Source: Clostridia bacterium (GTDB taxonomy: Bacteria > Bacillota > Clostridia > Oscillospirales > Acutalibacteraceae). Taken from it: a DNA stretch of 39,526 nt. The DNA lies in assembly GCA_017432485.1 (NCBI GenBank), contig JAFRJB010000074.1, forward strand, positions 1 to 39,526. Direction: 5' to 3'. Shown here in pieces: positions 39,427-39,526 of this stretch (positions are counted from its first letter, which is position 1; every line of letters starts with the position of its first letter). Made by a program: the position numbers and the translations under genes. The notes below the pieces were generated by a model. That model ran no database searches and was not told the origin of the DNA. It was given only the letters and a program-made list of their open reading frames with translations.

Positions 39427-39502
39427 ATAAGGATTTGTCGCGCTCTCCGAGCGCGCAAATCCTTATTTGAGTGTTCAGTGTTCAGTATTCAGTGTTCAGT
39501 CG
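39423..39502 (+). repeat. Hairpin-heptad element, third composite (cut by window end)
   Basis: A near-perfect long hairpin (39423-39445 and 39449-39470, one bulged T, loop TCC), then heptads TGAGTGT, TCAGTGT, TCAGTAT, TCAGTGT and TCAGTCG (39468-39502). A small GCAAGGC-TAC-GCCTTGC hairpin follows (39503-39519) and the window ends. The left hairpin arm carries the word CAAATAAGGATTTG seen in the 29421 copy. Confidence 0.8.
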
Positions 39503-39526
39503 CAAGGCTACGCCTTGCATTTTATG

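Noticed and set aside
1..39526. tRNA, rRNA, prophage or transposase genes
   Set aside because: I looked for their typical sequence signatures on both strands and saw none; a dedicated search was not possible.

Overview
The window looks like a chromosomal segment of a low-to-moderate-GC Bacillota, most likely a gut-type Clostridia (Oscillospirales/Eubacteriales-like). The evidence is strong AGGAGG-type ribosome binding sites, consensus TTGAC-N17-TATAAT promoters, Gram-positive secreted proteins with CxxC repeats and no outer-membrane genes. Placement below class is inference. No rRNA, tRNA, phage, transposase or CRISPR array was seen.

Left arm (1-15.8 kb). In order: a secreted CxxC-repeat protein and an alpha/beta hydrolase (minus strand); asparagine synthetase A; a class I/II aminotransferase (minus); a beta-lactamase-fold serine hydrolase; a secreted CAP/SCP-domain protein with Ig-like and CxxC repeats; a probable DUF2804 protein; an IspD/TarI-type cytidylyltransferase; a GatZ/KbaZ-type tagatose-bisphosphate aldolase subunit; a GatD-type galactitol-1-phosphate dehydrogenase; and a GtrA-family membrane protein with a repetitive acidic tail.

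Centre (15.9-29.35 kb, all minus strand). This is a RiPP gene cluster and the most notable content. One promoter at about 29.4 kb drives export genes: a very short HlyD-like protein, a C39-peptidase ABC transporter, a second NHLM-type ABC transporter, then a nucleotidyltransferase-fold protein. A second, near-consensus promoter at 23.08-23.11 kb drives two 63-residue candidate precursor peptides. One has a double-glycine leader and ends in Pro-Cys-Cys. The other has no GG site, three Cys and a repeated TWT...TC pattern. These are followed by a fused HPr-kinase-like/PqqD protein, a radical SAM/SPASM enzyme, a class II lanthipeptide synthetase that lacks the usual N-terminal part and carries the Cys-Cys-Gly zinc motif, a Ser/His S26-type signal peptidase, and a third ABC transporter. 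The last three are joined by short overlaps. The set implies a multiply modified peptide: dehydration and cyclisation, a radical modification, and possibly phosphorylation or nucleotidylation. It combines parts usually seen in lanthipeptide, sactipeptide-like and lasso-peptide clusters.

Right arm (29.6-39.5 kb). glyA (minus), a GPH-family sugar symporter, a DUF1858 redox protein and a zinc-ribbon membrane protein (plus) are followed by a tightly packed minus-strand run: aspartate kinase, a membrane-anchored SurA-like protein, an EamA transporter, a small exported protein, a MarR regulator, thioredoxin reductase and a small membrane protein.

The intergenic spaces hold an unusual repeat system. 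Degenerate heptanucleotide arrays with the core WCAGNNN each begin in the last 1-3 bases of an inverted-repeat hairpin. In several cases the left arm of the hairpin is the end of the upstream gene, stop codon included. At least eight such junctions are visible, two of them combined into mirror-symmetric composites of about 180 bp. I know of no described clostridial family with this build, though cyanobacterial heptanucleotide STRR repeats are a possible parallel.
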